Below are positions 6,466 through 7,438 of a stretch of 7,438 nucleotides of DNA, piece by piece. Source of the stretch: Actinomycetota bacterium (GTDB lineage: Bacteria > Actinomycetota > Actinomycetes > Nanopelagicales > Nanopelagicaceae); assembly GCA_009698975.1 (NCBI GenBank), contig WLPB01000050.1, positions 1 through 7,438 on the forward strand. The letters are read 5' to 3'. Positions within the stretch are counted from its first letter, which is position 1; each line of letters starts with the position of its first letter. The notes under the pieces are model-generated. The model did no database searches. It was not told where the DNA came from and worked only from the letters and a program-made list of their open reading frames with translations. The position numbers were made by a program, and so were the translations under genes.

Positions 6466-7438
6466 AAGGAGTAGACCTCTTCGTAGCGATCAAGCGGAAC
6501 GGTCTTGAGAACATCTGTTGCAGATGCCAAAGGAACGTGGGCGATTGTGGTTCCGTGAAGAGCCATCATCGTGCCCCAGTCACCTTGGTGAGCTGCAGTG
6601 ATTGCCTCAAGGCCAAAGCGTGATGAGAGAACGCGGTCGAAAGCACTCGGTGTGCCACCGCGCTGGATATGTCCAAGGACTGTACAGCGAGTCTCGTATC
6701 CGGTCTTCGCTTCGATCTCCTTAGCAAGCCAATCTCCAATGCCAGAGAGCTTTACATGGCCGAAGGCATCAAGCTCTTGGTCTTTAACAATCATGTCGCC
6801 ATCTTGAGGAATCGCACCTTCTGCAATAACGATGATGGGCGCTGTTCCTGTTGCAAAGCGTGACTTCACATACTCGCAGACCTTATCGACTGAGAACTTA
6901 ACTTCTGGAATCAAGATACATGCTGCATCTCCTGCGATTCCTGAGTGGAGAGCGATCCAGCCAGCATGACGGCCCATAACCTCAACGATAAGTGGACGGT
7001 GATGTGACTCTGCTGTTGTATGGAGGCGATCAATAGCTTCCATCGAAATGTTGACTGCAGTGTCAAATCCAAAAGTGAAATCTGTGTTGCTTAAGTCATT
7101 ATCAATCGTCTTTGGAACGCCAATTACCTTGACACCAAGTGAGTGAAGTTTGGTAGCAACGCCTAGAGTGTCTTCGCCACCGATTGCAATGAGCGCGTCA
7201 ACGCCATGTGCTTCGAGGTTAGCTTTAATCTTTTCGACGCCGCCATCAATTTTAAATGGGTTGGTACGCGAAGAACCGAGAATGGTTCCGCCCTTAGCCA
7301 AGATTGGCTTTACTGTTGCAAGATCAAGCGGCATGGTGAGGCCTTCTAGCGGACCCTTCCAACCATCACGGAATCCAACGAACTCATATCCGTAATCTTT
7401 AATTCCCTTTGTCACTACGCCACGGATTACACCGTTAA
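6456..7438 (-). CDS. pfp: 6-phosphofructokinase, probably PPi-dependent, 5' partial
   Basis: This enzyme phosphorylates fructose 6-phosphate to fructose 1,6-bisphosphate in glycolysis. The frame is open to the right edge; visible codons begin at 7436 (NGVIRGVV, the end of the N-terminal signature). The GTG at 7415 is therefore internal, and about 15 residues (the first nucleotide-binding loop) are missing. The 326 visible residues imply a full length near 341, normal for the short phosphofructokinases. Motifs in visible numbering: GGEDT with Asp89, PKTIDND with Lys109 and catalytic Asp112, MGRHAGW from 154, and LGHIQRGGTP from 254; the protein ends RYEE..SFFG. With the 15 missing residues, Asp89 and Lys109 fall at 104 and 124, the pair typical of PPi-dependent enzymes; ATP enzymes usually have Gly at 104. 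The sequence resembles the Amycolatopsis PPi enzyme, as recalled without alignment. A pfkA label is the cautious alternative. The stop lies in a hairpin loop, 59 bases before aroG. Confidence 0.9.
   Translation of the reverse strand, partial: NGVIRGVVTKGIKDYGYEFVGFRDGWKGPLEGLTMPLDLATVKPILAKGGTILGSSRTNPFKIDGGVEKIKANLEAHGVDALIAIGGEDTLGVATKLHSLGVKVIGVPKTIDNDLSNTDFTFGFDTAVNISMEAIDRLHTTAESHHRPLIVEVMGRHAGWIALHSGIAGDAACILIPEVKFSVDKVCEYVKSRFATGTAPIIVIAEGAIPQDGDMIVKDQELDAFGHVKLSGIGDWLAKEIEAKTGYETRCTVLGHIQRGGTPSAFDRVLSSRFGLEAITAAHQGDWGTMMALHGTTIAHVPLASATDVLKTVPLDRYEEVYSFFG

Noticed and set aside
7413..7415. GTG as the start of the phosphofructokinase gene
   Set aside because: Upstream in-frame codons to the window edge spell NGVIRGV, part of the conserved N-terminal signature, so the GTG is an internal valine.

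Overview
The window looks like chromosomal DNA from an actinobacterium with a compact, moderate-GC genome (near 50 % by eye, not counted). The reasons are a PASTA-domain Ser/Thr kinase close to a class II (plant-like) DAHP synthase, a phosphofructokinase of the actinobacterial PPi/ATP 'mixed' group, use of GTG as a start codon, and near-absence of intergenic DNA. Low-GC freshwater Actinobacteria such as the acI/Nanopelagicales group (for example Planktophila-like) would fit, but this is inference from style, not proof.

Layout. The left half (2-4550) is a plus-strand run of four tightly packed genes: a PASTA-domain kinase (5' end cut by the window), endonuclease IV (nfo), an EamA/DMT-family membrane transporter, and an L-threonine aldolase (ltaE). 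Junctions are 4 bases apart (kinase/nfo), a 4-base overlap (nfo/transporter) and an 11-base overlap (transporter/ltaE). The right half (4547-7438) is a minus-strand run read from the right edge inward: a phosphofructokinase (5' end cut), class II DAHP synthase (aroG) and O6-alkylguanine-DNA alkyltransferase (ogt). aroG and ogt share one base (TAATG). The two runs meet tail to tail, and their stop codons share the palindrome TTAA at 4547-4550. The only real non-coding stretch is the 59-base gap 6397-6455 between the phosphofructokinase and aroG; no gene-free stretch reaches 300 bases. I see no tRNA, rRNA, CRISPR array, insertion sequence or prophage.

How the genes work together. Two enzymes of central carbon flow sit side by side: the phosphofructokinase controls hexose entry into glycolysis, and DAHP synthase draws PEP and erythrose 4-phosphate into the shikimate pathway. 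The phosphofructokinase carries the residue pair (Asp104/Lys124 in Amycolatopsis numbering) that marks PPi-dependent enzymes. Two DNA-repair genes, nfo and ogt, lie in the opposite runs. A PASTA kinase next to class II DAHP synthase recalls pknL-aroG in Mycobacterium and Corynebacterium, so the gene order looks ancestral rather than acquired.

The most interesting non-coding signal is a recurring TAGNNT hexamer placed exactly six bases before the start codons of nfo, ltaE and aroG. This is the spacing expected of a -10 element that starts transcription on the first base of the start codon (leaderless mRNA). There is also a strong hairpin whose loop holds the phosphofructokinase stop codon. I found no wholly new system; the genes are recognisable housekeeping families.
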